From the NCBI GenBank assembly GCA_937870585.1, contig CALMZE010000055.1, positions 1-45,747 on the forward strand: 45,747 nt of DNA, read 5' to 3'. This document shows positions 16,965-26,263 of the stretch, in pieces. The position numbers and the translations under genes are program-made. The notes below the pieces were generated by a model that saw only the letters and a program-made list of their open reading frames with translations, made no database searches and was not told the origin of the DNA. This stretch comes from an uncultured Sphingomonadales bacterium (lineage in GTDB: Bacteria; Pseudomonadota; Alphaproteobacteria; Sphingomonadales; Sphingomonadaceae). The stretch's first letter is position 1; the number at the start of each line of letters is the position of its first letter.

Positions 16965-18854
16965 TCAGAACAGGCGTTCGAGCGCCTTATCCAGCATCAC
17001 CATCTGCCAGATCAGCCGCCCATGATCACTGATACCAGACTGGTGGTCAGTCACGATCTTCTCCAGCCGCGCACCATCAAACCAGCCGCTTTGCGCGACG
17101 CGTGAACGGCTCGCCATATCGCGTGCCTCTTGCGCGAGCGAACCCCGGAACCATTGCGAGATGGGCGTGACGAATCCCATTTTGGGCCGGTAGAGAATGT
17201 CATCGGGAAGATGACCCTCCATCGTCTTCTTGAGCAGCCATTTGCCCTGCCCGCCCCGCAGGCGCATAGAAAGCGGCAGGCGCGCGGCAAATTCGATCAG
17301 GCGATAATCGAGCAGCGGCTCGCGCGCTTCAAGGCTGACAGCCATGCTGGTGCGATCCACCTTGGTCAAAATGTCCCCCGGCAGCCAGATTTTGAGATCG
17401 GCATATTGGGCGCGGTCGAGCGGGTCTCGCGCGGGTGCGGACTCCATGAGACGGATGAACCGATCCTCTGCACGGTGCCCGCCCAGTTGCCGCGCAAAGC
17501 CATCGCTATACAGCCCTGCGCGCATATCGGGCGGCGTGACGCCGACCGAGCGCGCATAAGCCTCTGCGCCTGAGCGGGCGAGGTTGATGAAGGTGGATTT
17601 GGCGCGGAACATCTGCGGCGCCCAATCCGCCTTGGGATAGAGAGACCCAAGCGTGCCGAACACCGGATTGCGGAGGGAGGCTGGAAGGAAACCGCGCACG
17701 CGCTCTTCGGCGTGCTGGAATTTGTGACGACGATAACCGGCGAAGGCCTCATCCGCACCATCGCCAGACAAAGCCACCGTCACCGTTTCGCGCGCCAGCT
17801 GGCACACGCGCCATGTCGGCAAGGCCGAGGCATCGGCGAACGGCTCGTCAAAAGCGCGCGCCAACACATCGAGCGCGGAGAAATCATCCGCCGCCACGGT
17901 GCGCTTGCGATGGTCCGTTGCGAAACGCTCTGCGATCCGATCCGCATAAGCGGTTTCATCCAGTGCTGCGACATCAAAGCCAATTGAACAGGTCTGGACG
18001 GGAGAGCGGCTCAGCTCGGCCATCATGGCGACGACGGTGGAACTGTCCACGCCGCCGGAGAGGAACGCGCCCACCGGCACGTCCGACACCATGCGCAGCC
18101 GCACGGCATCGTGCAGCAAGGCGCGCAGCTCTTCCCTCAATTCGCCCTCGCGTGCAGTTGAGCGTGCGCTGAAATCGACATCCCACCAGACTTCTGGCTG
18201 CGGTACAGGCTTGCCACGCGTGATCGTCAGCATATGCCCTGCGGGGAGTTTCTGCACACCCGCCACGATGCAGGCATCATCGGGCACATAGCCGAACGCC
18301 AGATAATCCTCGATGGCTGTCAGATCAGGTTCACGCCGCAATGCGGGGTGGGCAAGCAGGCCTTTGAGTTCAGACGCGAAGATCAGGCTGCCATCGGGCA
18401 AGCGCGCGTGGAAGAGCGGCTTCACGCCTAGCCGGTCGCGCGCCATGAACAGGCTCTGGTTGCGGGCATCGTGAATGGCAAACGCGAACATGCCGTTGAG
18501 GCGCGGCAGCACGCCCGCCCCCCATTCACGATAGCCGTTGAGGATGACTTCGGTATCCCCGGCGGTACGGAACACATGCCCCTTGCCCTGCAATTCGGCG
18601 CGCAGGTCTGCGTAGTTATAGATCTCGCCATTGAAGACGATGGTGAAGGCCTCGTCCGCAGTCGGCATCGGCTGCGGACTGCCTTCCAGATCGATGATCG
18701 AGAGGCGACGATGGCCAAAGCCAACGCCCGGGGCTGTCCACACGCCAGAGCCATCCGGCCCGCGATGAAGCATCGCATCGGTCATCGCCGTCAGCCGCGC
18801 GGGGTCTACCGGCTTGGCGGTTTCCAGATGAAATATGCCCGCAATGCCGCACAT
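16965..18854 (-). CDS. Asparagine-synthase-like amidotransferase, exosortase A-associated
   Basis: This 629-residue protein begins MCGIAGIF, so Cys2 is the class II glutaminase nucleophile. The glutaminase domain runs to about residue 200 (FNGEIYNY, LNGMFAFAI, RDRLGVKPLF). The AsnB-type synthetase domain follows, with the pyrophosphate loop FLSGGVDSS and the LSGDGADEAFAGY motif. Length and context match the XrtA-linked amidotransferases (TIGR03108-type). These are thought to transfer ammonia to a sugar acid or other component of the exopolysaccharide rather than to make free asparagine; that role is inferred from context. It is the last gene of the minus-strand XrtA run, six bases after the exosortase gene. 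Confidence 0.93.
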   Translation of the reverse strand: MCGIAGIFHLETAKPVDPARLTAMTDAMLHRGPDGSGVWTAPGVGFGHRRLSIIDLEGSPQPMPTADEAFTIVFNGEIYNYADLRAELQGKGHVFRTAGDTEVILNGYREWGAGVLPRLNGMFAFAIHDARNQSLFMARDRLGVKPLFHARLPDGSLIFASELKGLLAHPALRREPDLTAIEDYLAFGYVPDDACIVAGVQKLPAGHMLTITRGKPVPQPEVWWDVDFSARSTAREGELREELRALLHDAVRLRMVSDVPVGAFLSGGVDSSTVVAMMAELSRSPVQTCSIGFDVAALDETAYADRIAERFATDHRKRTVAADDFSALDVLARAFDEPFADASALPTWRVCQLARETVTVALSGDGADEAFAGYRRHKFQHAEERVRGFLPASLRNPVFGTLGSLYPKADWAPQMFRAKSTFINLARSGAEAYARSVGVTPPDMRAGLYSDGFARQLGGHRAEDRFIRLMESAPARDPLDRAQYADLKIWLPGDILTKVDRTSMAVSLEAREPLLDYRLIEFAARLPLSMRLRGGQGKWLLKKTMEGHLPDDILYRPKMGFVTPISQWFRGSLAQEARDMASRSRVAQSGWFDGARLEKIVTDHQSGISDHGRLIWQMVMLDKALERLF

Positions 18855-18860
18855 CGCCGA

Positions 18861-20405
18861 CTATTGCCCCCGCGCCTGAGCGAGCAAGCGGGTCGCCAAT
18901 TGATCGACAGGCCCCAGATCGCGCAGGAAGGCATCAATCGCCGGGCGGGTGCTATGGTTTGGCCAGGCTTGCGCTGAAACGAGCACAGCCACAGCGGCCT
19001 GATCGGCTCCGGTCAACTTGCTGCGCAGTGTTTGCAGTTTGACGCGCGTGGCGCTGCCGGTTGCATCCCCATCCATCACATAAAAGGCTGCGACCTCACG
19101 TTCGGCACCGGGCGCGAAGATGACATCGGCCTTTCCGCCATCAGGGGAGGCCGTTGCGCGCGCCCAGGACCATTCGCTCCCCGGATCAAAGCTGCCCTGA
19201 CCATAGCCGACCATTTCTCGCCCTTCTTCTTGCCAGCCATAAATGGCAATCACCACGTCCACCCGCTGCCCGTCCGCATTGATGAACTGGCCGGTCAGGC
19301 GATGATCAGCGCCGTCGAACCGCGGCACCCAAGGGTAAGTGGATTGCGGCTCGGCCCGTGTCCAGCCTTTCACTTCGGGGAAGGTCACCAGATGTGCCAC
19401 CGGAATGCGACCCAGCGAGGCCATGCCCGACTGCCATGCGATGGACAGCAAAGCGAGCGCGATAACATAGCCTGCTCCCTTCAGCGGATGACGTGGAACA
19501 GAAGGAACGGCAGGCGCTGAATCTGCTGCGACAAGCCATGGATCGGAGAGCTTGCGATCAAAGAATTTCCAGCTTGCCGCCATGATCAGGATCATCACGA
19601 AGCCGAAGAAGAACCAGCCATAAATCACATGGTCAAAGCTCGCGGCAAACTCGATACCGCTCTTTTCGGAAATCCAGATCGTCCCAAAGGCGCGGACGCC
19701 ATTGGCGAGCACTGGCACGATCAGGCCGAATATCAGGAAGACAATTCGACGCGTCCAGCTCTTGAAACAGACATTGGCGGCAAGCGTTGCATAAGCTGCC
19801 ATAGCGACAAGAAACTTCACACCGGAACACGCCTCCGCCACTTCGAACAGGCCGGCGGGCGTTGTGATGAACACGCCATCAATGCTGGCCGGAACGCCGG
19901 TGACAGCAAGCAGGATCATGCACATCTTGGCCGTGATCGTCTGGAGCAAAGGCACCAGTTCTTCGCCAAATGGAACGAGGAAGGACAGGTAGAAGACCGG
20001 AAAGAACAGCGCTTTCAGCACCTGCCGCCCGAGAATGACAGCAATGGCAGACTGGATCATCAACACGAGCGCGGAATGGCGGAACAGCGCAATGCCTGCC
20101 GCCTCTCCCAGCATCCACACGATCCCGGCCAGCCCTGTCGCCCATAGTCCCGGCAACCAGACCTGCGGCTTGATCGCGCCCATTTCATCGACCCGCTGCG
20201 AAACCAGCCACCCCGCAATCGGGATGATGAACAGGCAATGCGTGTATGTGGAGACGTTCCACCAGATCGAGACCATATCGGCCACATCGCCTGCAAAGAG
20301 CAGCAGCAAGGCTGCCACAGCAAAGCCGAGCGCAACGAGATGGCGCGTCCAGAGATTGGACCAGTCCAGCGCGAAGCGCTGCGGGCGCAGCGTAGCCGTG
20401 CTCAT
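18861..20405 (-). CDS. xrtA: Exosortase A with C-terminal EpsI-like domain
   Basis: This 514-residue inner-membrane protease-transpeptidase has about eight transmembrane segments in residues 22-290 and the exosortase catalytic triad: C193 (EVAEACSGVKFL), R238 (ANGVRAFGT) and H259 (FDHVIYGWFFF). The region after about residue 310 is a soluble EpsI-type domain (FPEVKGWTRAEPQSTYPW, VDVVIAIYGWQEEGREMV) that often follows or is fused to XrtA. XrtA recognises PEP-CTERM signals on secreted proteins and is encoded with exopolysaccharide genes. No PEP-CTERM substrate is visible in this window. The start overlaps the glycosyltransferase stop by ATGA. Confidence 0.95.
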   Translation of the reverse strand: MSTATLRPQRFALDWSNLWTRHLVALGFAVAALLLLFAGDVADMVSIWWNVSTYTHCLFIIPIAGWLVSQRVDEMGAIKPQVWLPGLWATGLAGIVWMLGEAAGIALFRHSALVLMIQSAIAVILGRQVLKALFFPVFYLSFLVPFGEELVPLLQTITAKMCMILLAVTGVPASIDGVFITTPAGLFEVAEACSGVKFLVAMAAYATLAANVCFKSWTRRIVFLIFGLIVPVLANGVRAFGTIWISEKSGIEFAASFDHVIYGWFFFGFVMILIMAASWKFFDRKLSDPWLVAADSAPAVPSVPRHPLKGAGYVIALALLSIAWQSGMASLGRIPVAHLVTFPEVKGWTRAEPQSTYPWVPRFDGADHRLTGQFINADGQRVDVVIAIYGWQEEGREMVGYGQGSFDPGSEWSWARATASPDGGKADVIFAPGAEREVAAFYVMDGDATGSATRVKLQTLRSKLTGADQAAVAVLVSAQAWPNHSTRPAIDAFLRDLGPVDQLATRLLAQARGQ

Positions 20406-21619
20406 GCGGCGGCCCTTTGCGTGTGGGGTGTGGCGAGCATTTCGGCGAGAGGAGCCAGAGTGGCGCCCCAGCCATAGCGCGCTTCCATGCGGAAGCGGGC
20501 GGCCTGCCCCAGAGCCGTCCGGCGCACCGGATCAGCAAGCAACGCCAGCGTCGCTTCGGCCTGGGCTTGTGCGCCGTCGGCAATTGCGAGATCGCGGCCT
20601 GCCAGCGCGTCAATGCCTTCGGCGGCAGGCGTGGAGGCGAGCACAGGCTTGCCCATCGCCATCGCTTCCAGCACCTTGTTTTGAATGCCGCGCGCGAGCA
20701 GCAACGGAGCGACAATCAAATCTGCGGCGGCAATATGATCGCGCGGATCGGGCACTGTGCCCGTTACGATCACACCGGGAAGCGCGCCCAGCTCTGTGAC
20801 TGCGGGAACCGGTGCGCGACCGACGATCCAGAAGCGCGCATCGCCCAGCACGGCGCGCACGCGCGGCAATACGTTGCGGGCATAATGAACGGCGGCTTCC
20901 ACATTGGGCGCATAGTCCATCTGGCCGGTGAACACGATATGCGGCCCATCGCCCTCCAGAGTCGGTGCCGTATGACCGGTGTGGAAGCGCTCCAGATCAA
21001 TCCCGTTTTCGAGCGGACGGACACGATCTGCCCCCAGCCCCGTCGCCTGACGGAACAGCGCCGCCTCTGCCTCGCTCACAAACAGCGACAGATCGGCGCG
21101 GTTGGCCACGGAGCGCTCAAAGGCGAACAGGCGGCGCGCCTCAAACCGGTTGGCAAAAGCACTTAGAGAGCGCCCCTCCCCCCACGCTGCGAACTTCGCC
21201 GAATCCATATCGACAAAATCCATCAGAAAGCGGGTATCGCCCAGATGCGACGGCACATATTGCGCCATCTGGCCGGAAAAGGCGTAGATCGCACCAATGG
21301 TTCCGCGCGCCATCAGCGCATCGACATGCGCAGAGAGAGCCGAAGAGGCGCAAGCACTGACCGAAGCGGAGCCGCCCGACATCAAGGCCGACGCCATGGC
21401 AGCGAACTTGCTTCCCTGATGCGGCACCAAAGTCACCGACGTTGCAACCTCGCGCAGTGTATCGGCATAGCGTACCTCGTCTGGGTCAGTGCACAGGGCC
21501 GCGACATGGACCGGCGCCAGCCTGGCGAGCGCCTTGAGCACATTCCAGCTGCGGATCTTGTCCCCCCGGTCAGGCGGGAATGGCGTACGATGCGCCAGAA
21601 ACAGAATGTCGCCGGTCAT
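20402..21619 (-). CDS. Glycosyltransferase, exosortase A-associated (TIGR03087/Stp1-type)
   Basis: This protein of about 405 residues has the two-Rossmann GT-B fold. The N-terminal MTGDILFLAHRTPFPPDRGD is typical of the XrtA-linked family. The C-terminal donor domain shows IVFTGQMDYAPNVEAA, FWIVGRAPVPAV and LLLARGIQNKVLEAMAMGKPV, with the conserved Glu. It probably adds a sugar to the polysaccharide repeat unit on the cytoplasmic side. The start at 21619 is chosen because it overlaps the upstream stop as ATGA; a start 63 bp upstream would lie inside the FemAB gene and add a non-homologous tail. Donor and acceptor are unknown. Confidence 0.92.
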   Translation of the reverse strand: MTGDILFLAHRTPFPPDRGDKIRSWNVLKALARLAPVHVAALCTDPDEVRYADTLREVATSVTLVPHQGSKFAAMASALMSGGSASVSACASSALSAHVDALMARGTIGAIYAFSGQMAQYVPSHLGDTRFLMDFVDMDSAKFAAWGEGRSLSAFANRFEARRLFAFERSVANRADLSLFVSEAEAALFRQATGLGADRVRPLENGIDLERFHTGHTAPTLEGDGPHIVFTGQMDYAPNVEAAVHYARNVLPRVRAVLGDARFWIVGRAPVPAVTELGALPGVIVTGTVPDPRDHIAAADLIVAPLLLARGIQNKVLEAMAMGKPVLASTPAAEGIDALAGRDLAIADGAQAQAEATLALLADPVRRTALGQAARFRMEARYGWGATLAPLAEMLATPHTQRAAA

Positions 21620-22689
21620 CCGAGCCCCTTGGCGAGCCATGGCCCGATCAGATTGGCAATCGGCATCGGCAGCTTCTGCCACAGCGCCACCTGCATCCGG
21701 TATTTGGGGCTGAGCGGATTGATGTCGCGCGGCGGCGATCCATCAAGCGTGCGCTTGGCATAAGATAGCGGCACGCCGTCAAAGCCCCAATTCTTCTTGA
21801 ACGCGGCAGGCCCGGTGCCAACCTTGGAGCGCCCGAAATCGAAACGGGTACAAGCCTTTTTGGCGCGCGCATGGTTCATCAGCGCGTAGTACATCATGTC
21901 ATTGGCACGCCAGCTGCGCGCATCGAACACGCCGCCGCCCCAATAGGGCATCACCGTGCCTTTGAAATAGAGGCTCAGCACCGAAGCGAGTGCCCGCCCC
22001 TCATGCCGCACGGTCAGAATGTCTGCCGCATTGCCAAATTCATTGAGCACCGCATCGAACAGCGCGCGCGGGAAGACGGGCGTGCCAAGATTGCGCACGC
22101 TTTCGGCATAAACCGCATAATGCGCCGCGCGATCCCGCTCCGCCGTTCCGGTTTCAACGCTCAGATCAAAGCTCAGCGCCTTGCGCACTTCGGCGCGCTG
22201 CTTACGGGGAATGGCGGTGAGTTGCGCTTCATCGTTCGCGCCCAGATCGGTCGCAAATCCCAGATAGGTATGATCATCACGCGTCCAGTCATCGGGCAGA
22301 GACCCGCCGCGCAGTTCGAGCGTGGGGCATCCCAGCTTTCCCGCCAATGCTACGAAATCAGCAACGAGTTGGCGCGCTGTGCGCTCATCCTCAGCCAGCA
22401 CACCGCCATCGACTGCAAAGCCCGCCGAGACCAGCGCTTTGCCAAAGATCGGAGACCGCACCGCCGTGAGCGGGAGCACGCCGCGCAAGGCACCATCCAG
22501 CCCCTCGGCCACCAGATAATGTGCTTTCTGCCCGCAGCCCCGTTCAACCGCGCGGCTCCAGCCGGTCAGATGGAAGGGCGTAGCACCGTCCTGCGCCATC
22601 ACCCAGGCGTCAATTTCCGCACAGCGGGCTGGATTGTTCAGGTCAGCTTCGGACATGATCGTTTCCGGAAAGGTGGAGAGCGCGTTCAT
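21616..22689 (-). CDS. FemAB-like protein, exosortase A-associated
   Basis: The 357-residue protein has a GNAT-related FemAB/Acetyltransf_6 fold (ALRGVLPLTAVRSPIFGKALVS; LELRGG; IPRKQRAEVRKAL; ALASVLSLYFKGTVMPYWGGG; FDFGRSKVGTGPAAFKKNWG). It matches the XrtA-linked FemAB family (TIGR03019-type). FemAB enzymes move amino acids from aminoacyl-tRNA, and more distant members use acyl-CoA; which donor applies here is unknown. Aminoacylation or acylation of the exopolysaccharide is plausible. ATGA overlaps occur at both ends. A second in-frame ATG lies 33 bp downstream of the start. Confidence 0.9.
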   Translation of the reverse strand: MNALSTFPETIMSEADLNNPARCAEIDAWVMAQDGATPFHLTGWSRAVERGCGQKAHYLVAEGLDGALRGVLPLTAVRSPIFGKALVSAGFAVDGGVLAEDERTARQLVADFVALAGKLGCPTLELRGGSLPDDWTRDDHTYLGFATDLGANDEAQLTAIPRKQRAEVRKALSFDLSVETGTAERDRAAHYAVYAESVRNLGTPVFPRALFDAVLNEFGNAADILTVRHEGRALASVLSLYFKGTVMPYWGGGVFDARSWRANDMMYYALMNHARAKKACTRFDFGRSKVGTGPAAFKKNWGFDGVPLSYAKRTLDGSPPRDINPLSPKYRMQVALWQKLPMPIANLIGPWLAKGLG

Positions 22690-23531
22690 GCCAAGGCCCT
22701 CGCCTGCTCAACTGCAATTTCATCGAGCCGCGTCCAGCCGAAATCACCGATCAGACGTTTCAGCTTGTCCGCCATCACTGACAAATTGGTGTAGTGCCGC
22801 AATTTGGAGCGCAGCGGGGCGGCTGTCACGCGCGGCTGGCCGGGGTCTATCTCCCATGGGTGGAAATAGATGATTGCGGCCTCCCCTGCCCCGTTGACCT
22901 GATTGATCGCCCAGCGTGAAAACGCATAGGGCAACAGCCGGAAAAAGCCGCCACCGCCCGCTGCCAGACGCCGCCCGGCAAATTCAGCCGTGGTCACCGG
23001 GATTTCTATGATGCTGCACGCAGGATCAGGCCGAAAGGCAAAGCGCGGGGCGTCTCGCCAGCCATAATGATCGTGCAGGATCGGCGCGACACTCGATGAA
23101 TAGCTATAGCCCGCTTCCTCCAGAACCGGATAGGCCCAGGGCGTGCGCGCATCGATGGAAAAGCTCGGCGCACGATAGCCGGTCACGGCCTGCCCGCTCA
23201 CCTGCTCCAATATCTCCTTGGAGCGGGCGACATCGCGCGCGAAATGCGCAGATGACATTGCAAAGACGCGTCCATGTTCACACCCATGGCTGGCCACTTC
23301 ATGGCCTGCATCGGCAATGGCGCGGATCAGGCGTGGATGGCGTTCGGCGACCCAGCCCAGTGTGAAGAAGGTCGCCTTCACCCCGGCCTGATCAAACATG
23401 TGCAAGACATTTTCGGTGTTGGCCTCGACGCGCCGTTCCAGCCCGTCCCAGTCCGCCCGGTCGATGACGTTTTCAAACGCCCCGACCTGAAACCAGTCCT
23501 CAACATCCACAGACAGGGCGTTGCGCACCAT
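22686..23531 (-). CDS. Polysaccharide deacetylase (NodB fold), exosortase A-associated
   Basis: A protein of about 281 residues with NodB motifs in order: SVDVEDWFQV (catalytic Asp pair), ATFFTLGWVAERHP, the metal-binding HxxxH in EVASHGCEHGRVF, YRAPSFSID, and a C-terminal HPWEIDPGQP. It matches the XrtA-linked deacetylase family (TIGR03006-type), which would remove N-acetyl groups from the polymer or a precursor. The ATG at 23531 (MVRNALSVDVEDW) is chosen because family members begin that way; a GTG at 23549 would add six residues. It overlaps the FemAB gene by ATGA. The gap of about 86 bp to the ATPase gene is one of the larger breaks in the run. Confidence 0.92.
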   Translation of the reverse strand: MVRNALSVDVEDWFQVGAFENVIDRADWDGLERRVEANTENVLHMFDQAGVKATFFTLGWVAERHPRLIRAIADAGHEVASHGCEHGRVFAMSSAHFARDVARSKEILEQVSGQAVTGYRAPSFSIDARTPWAYPVLEEAGYSYSSSVAPILHDHYGWRDAPRFAFRPDPACSIIEIPVTTAEFAGRRLAAGGGGFFRLLPYAFSRWAINQVNGAGEAAIIYFHPWEIDPGQPRVTAAPLRSKLRHYTNLSVMADKLKRLIGDFGWTRLDEIAVEQARALA

Positions 23532-23617
23532 AAGCCGAATTCCAGACACATACGCTTGAACCAGCCCGCACCATAGCGGGGCCGGATTTAAGAACTCTTA
23601 GCAGAAGGGCGCCGCGC

Positions 23618-24628
23618 TCAGAAGCCAGAGGCAGCTTGCTGGGGTCCGTCCTGCGTTTCCGCCCATTCCACCATGACTTCCAATATGCGACGCAGCGCAG
23701 CATCCTGCTCTTCGGTGCGCGCTTCCAGCATGGCAATGCGGGCCGCAACGTCCAGCATGTGCGTGTCGGCCACCGGAGCGGGAGTCGTCGCGGCTTCAGG
23801 AGCGGCAGGCATCTGGAGATCATCCTCCATGTCATGCAGCACCGCCATCACCAGATCAGCCGAAATCACGTCACGCTGTTCAACAGCGCCCGCCAGCAGC
23901 ACACGATGCATGATGCTGTTCAAACGACGCGGAACGCCGCCCGACTGGCTGTGCAGCAGCCGCCACACATCTTCGGTGAAGGTCGGGCGACCAGCCCAAC
24001 CGACGCATTTCAGGCGATGCTCCACATAGGACCGCACTTCGGAGGGTTCGAGCGTGGTAAGATTATGCGCGGCAATCACGCGCTGGCGCACCTGCTCCAG
24101 GCTCGGATCGCTCGCCAGCCGTTCGCGCAGTTCGGGATGCCCGACCAGCAGCAGCTGGATGATCGCACCGCCGCCCAGCTGGAAGTTGGAGAGCATCCGC
24201 AATTCTTCCAGCGCCTCATGGGTGAGCCCTTGCGCTTCATCGACGATGATCAGGATCTTCTGGCCACTGCGGGCGCGGTCCGTCACCAGCGCCTCGATCG
24301 CCGCGAGCAGCCCCGCCTTGCCCTGCCCTTGCGTCGGCAGACCAAAGGCAGATGCCACTGCCGTGACGATGCCCGTACCATCCAGCTGCGTAGAGACAAG
24401 GCGGATCGCATAAATGCGGGTGGGATCAACCTGCTGCATCAGATGGTGCGTCAGCGTGGTCTTGCCCGCGCCGATTTCACCGGTGATGACCACAAAGCCT
24501 TCGCCCTGTGTGAGCCCATAACCCAGATAGGCCATCGCCTTGCGGTGCGTGGCGCTTTCGAACCAGAATTTCGGGTCCGGGGTCAGCTGGAAGGGAGAAG
24601 CTGTCAGCTGGTAAAATTGATCAAACAT
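23618..24628 (-). CDS. ExeA-like AAA ATPase, exosortase A-associated
   Basis: This protein of about 336 residues has the XrtA-locus secretion ATPase form (TIGR03015-type): MFDQFYQLTASPFQLTPDP, Walker A GEIGAGKTT (about 50-58), Walker B ILIIVDEAQG, sensor region LLLVGHPELRERL and an Arg-rich second subdomain. The C-terminal tail carries an Ala/Pro-rich linker and a final coiled coil (about 300-330). It probably powers or gates assembly of the export complex at the cell envelope; direct evidence for that is lacking for the family. GGAG lies nine bases before the ATG at 24628, which favours this start over an ATG 15 bp upstream. Confidence 0.92.
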   Translation of the reverse strand: MFDQFYQLTASPFQLTPDPKFWFESATHRKAMAYLGYGLTQGEGFVVITGEIGAGKTTLTHHLMQQVDPTRIYAIRLVSTQLDGTGIVTAVASAFGLPTQGQGKAGLLAAIEALVTDRARSGQKILIIVDEAQGLTHEALEELRMLSNFQLGGGAIIQLLLVGHPELRERLASDPSLEQVRQRVIAAHNLTTLEPSEVRSYVEHRLKCVGWAGRPTFTEDVWRLLHSQSGGVPRRLNSIMHRVLLAGAVEQRDVISADLVMAVLHDMEDDLQMPAAPEAATTPAPVADTHMLDVAARIAMLEARTEEQDAALRRILEVMVEWAETQDGPQQAASGF

Positions 24629-24658
24629 ACATAAACTCCGCATTCATCCTGCTGTGGC

Positions 24659-26263
24659 TCAGAACGAGTATCTCACGCCCACCTGACCAGCGGCGTTGAG
24701 TTCTTGATCGACCCCTTCCACGTCATAGGAATAGAGGCCCATCGACGCGCGCGCCGAAAGGTGACGACCGAAATTGTAGAAATAGCCCGTCGTTGCGCCC
24801 GCGCTGAGCACGTCTGGCGCGCCTGCGATGCCCGATTTGGACAGCGAGACATAGCCGCTGGTATCAAGGCCCGAGTTGCGCGTGAGCGCATAGCCCATGT
24901 TCGCCTGGCCGTAGAAGGCCTTGTCGCGAATACCATCGAGCGTGAAGGCCCCGGCGATGACCGGCGTCTTGTAATCGCGGACGGCATAGCCAAGGCCTGC
25001 GCCCAGCGAGACGCGGTTGCGGCTGTAATTATACATGCCAGACACGCCACGCGTGCGATAGACCGAGCTGCTGACGCCCTGGAACGCCGAAGACAAGCAT
25101 CCGCCGCCTCCGCCGCCCGAGCCAAACACGCAGCCACCAAATTGCGGGGCCAGACTGTTGCGGCCCGTGTTGAACGCAGTCGGCAAGCGGGCGAGACCAT
25201 CGCTCAACTGCTGGCCAAAGGTTTCAACTTGATCATAGACGCCGATCTGAAGCGAGGAATCCTGATCGATGTTCCACTCAAACGCGCCAGTATAGCTCAT
25301 GCTGCCATAGCGACGACCGACATGGACGCCGAGACTGGTGCGGTCGCTTGGTTTCCATTCCGCGCCCACATCCCAGTACAGCCCGTCAAAATCATAGCTT
25401 GCCAGACGCGGAGAGGCCGGATTGGTGGTGAAGCGGCCATGGCTGTCCACAATCGGATTGCCGGTCGCATCAAACAAAGGCGCGCGTTCGCTCGCCTTGA
25501 TATCTTCATAGCCCACGCCGCCCACGAGAGCGACCGTCGGCGCTACCGGAACGACGACATCGGCGCGCACGCCCCGGCTTTCAAAGCGCTGGTCAAGCTG
25601 GCCTGCATCTTCGCGTTCCCAGGCCCCGCTCACGCTCCAGCCGAACGGCAGCTGCCCGGCTTCCATCCCGACGCTCGCCATGGCGAGGTGCGAGACCGAG
25701 TCATCATAGCCATCCACATTGGGCTGGCCCGGCGTGGCCACATAGCCCTTGTCTTCCACCTTGGTGTAGCCTGCGCGATAGCCCGCATTCACGTCCACCG
25801 CGCCCACCTTGTCATGATAGGTCGGGCCACCATAAACCGAATAGACCTGCGAGACATTGCTCACATTGCCGACTAGCAGCGAAGGAGCCGCACCGCGATT
25901 GTCGCTGCGTGCCCGCGTGGCGAGCGCCCCGGCCTCGATATCGAGCTTGTTCGAAACCAGTTCATGGCTGACGCGGGCGAGACCCGAATGCACGCTGTCA
26001 TCGGCGACATTATCGTCCCACGCAAAACGGTGTTCATACTGATAGCTGAGCTGCGCTTTGGTGCGCCCGCTTTCAACCGACACATCCACGCCTGCAATCG
26101 CGCTGGAATAGGTCAGCACGTCATTGCCGCCGCGCAGTTCCGCCGTCACCGTCTGGTCCAGTTCCAGATAGGGTGTCACTTCGGTGCGAGCCGACGCAGG
26201 CTGAGCCATAAGGCCGAGGGCAAGCAAGCCCAAACCAGCGAAATGATGAGCCGTCTTTGCCAT
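24659..26263 (-). CDS. Outer-membrane beta-barrel protein, exosortase A-associated
   Basis: A protein of about 534 residues with a signal peptide (hydrophobic AGLGLLALGLMAQPASA) followed by alternating-hydrophobicity beta strands to a terminal aromatic strand, AAGQVGVRYSF. It resembles the TIGR03016-type outer-membrane proteins of XrtA loci, which are proposed to form the polymer exit pore. An unusual feature near residues 380-395 is a probable loop with GSGGGGGGC, in which two cysteines flank the glycine run, suggesting a disulfide-closed flexible loop. The ATG at 26263 shares a base with the tyrosine-kinase stop (TGATG); a GTG one codon earlier is possible. Confidence 0.88.
   Translation of the reverse strand: MAKTAHHFAGLGLLALGLMAQPASARTEVTPYLELDQTVTAELRGGNDVLTYSSAIAGVDVSVESGRTKAQLSYQYEHRFAWDDNVADDSVHSGLARVSHELVSNKLDIEAGALATRARSDNRGAAPSLLVGNVSNVSQVYSVYGGPTYHDKVGAVDVNAGYRAGYTKVEDKGYVATPGQPNVDGYDDSVSHLAMASVGMEAGQLPFGWSVSGAWEREDAGQLDQRFESRGVRADVVVPVAPTVALVGGVGYEDIKASERAPLFDATGNPIVDSHGRFTTNPASPRLASYDFDGLYWDVGAEWKPSDRTSLGVHVGRRYGSMSYTGAFEWNIDQDSSLQIGVYDQVETFGQQLSDGLARLPTAFNTGRNSLAPQFGGCVFGSGGGGGGCLSSAFQGVSSSVYRTRGVSGMYNYSRNRVSLGAGLGYAVRDYKTPVIAGAFTLDGIRDKAFYGQANMGYALTRNSGLDTSGYVSLSKSGIAGAPDVLSAGATTGYFYNFGRHLSARASMGLYSYDVEGVDQELNAAGQVGVRYSF

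Noticed and set aside
16965..18854. Housekeeping asparagine synthetase for free asparagine
   Set aside because: Length, sequence style and position at the end of the XrtA run favour the exosortase-associated amidotransferase family.
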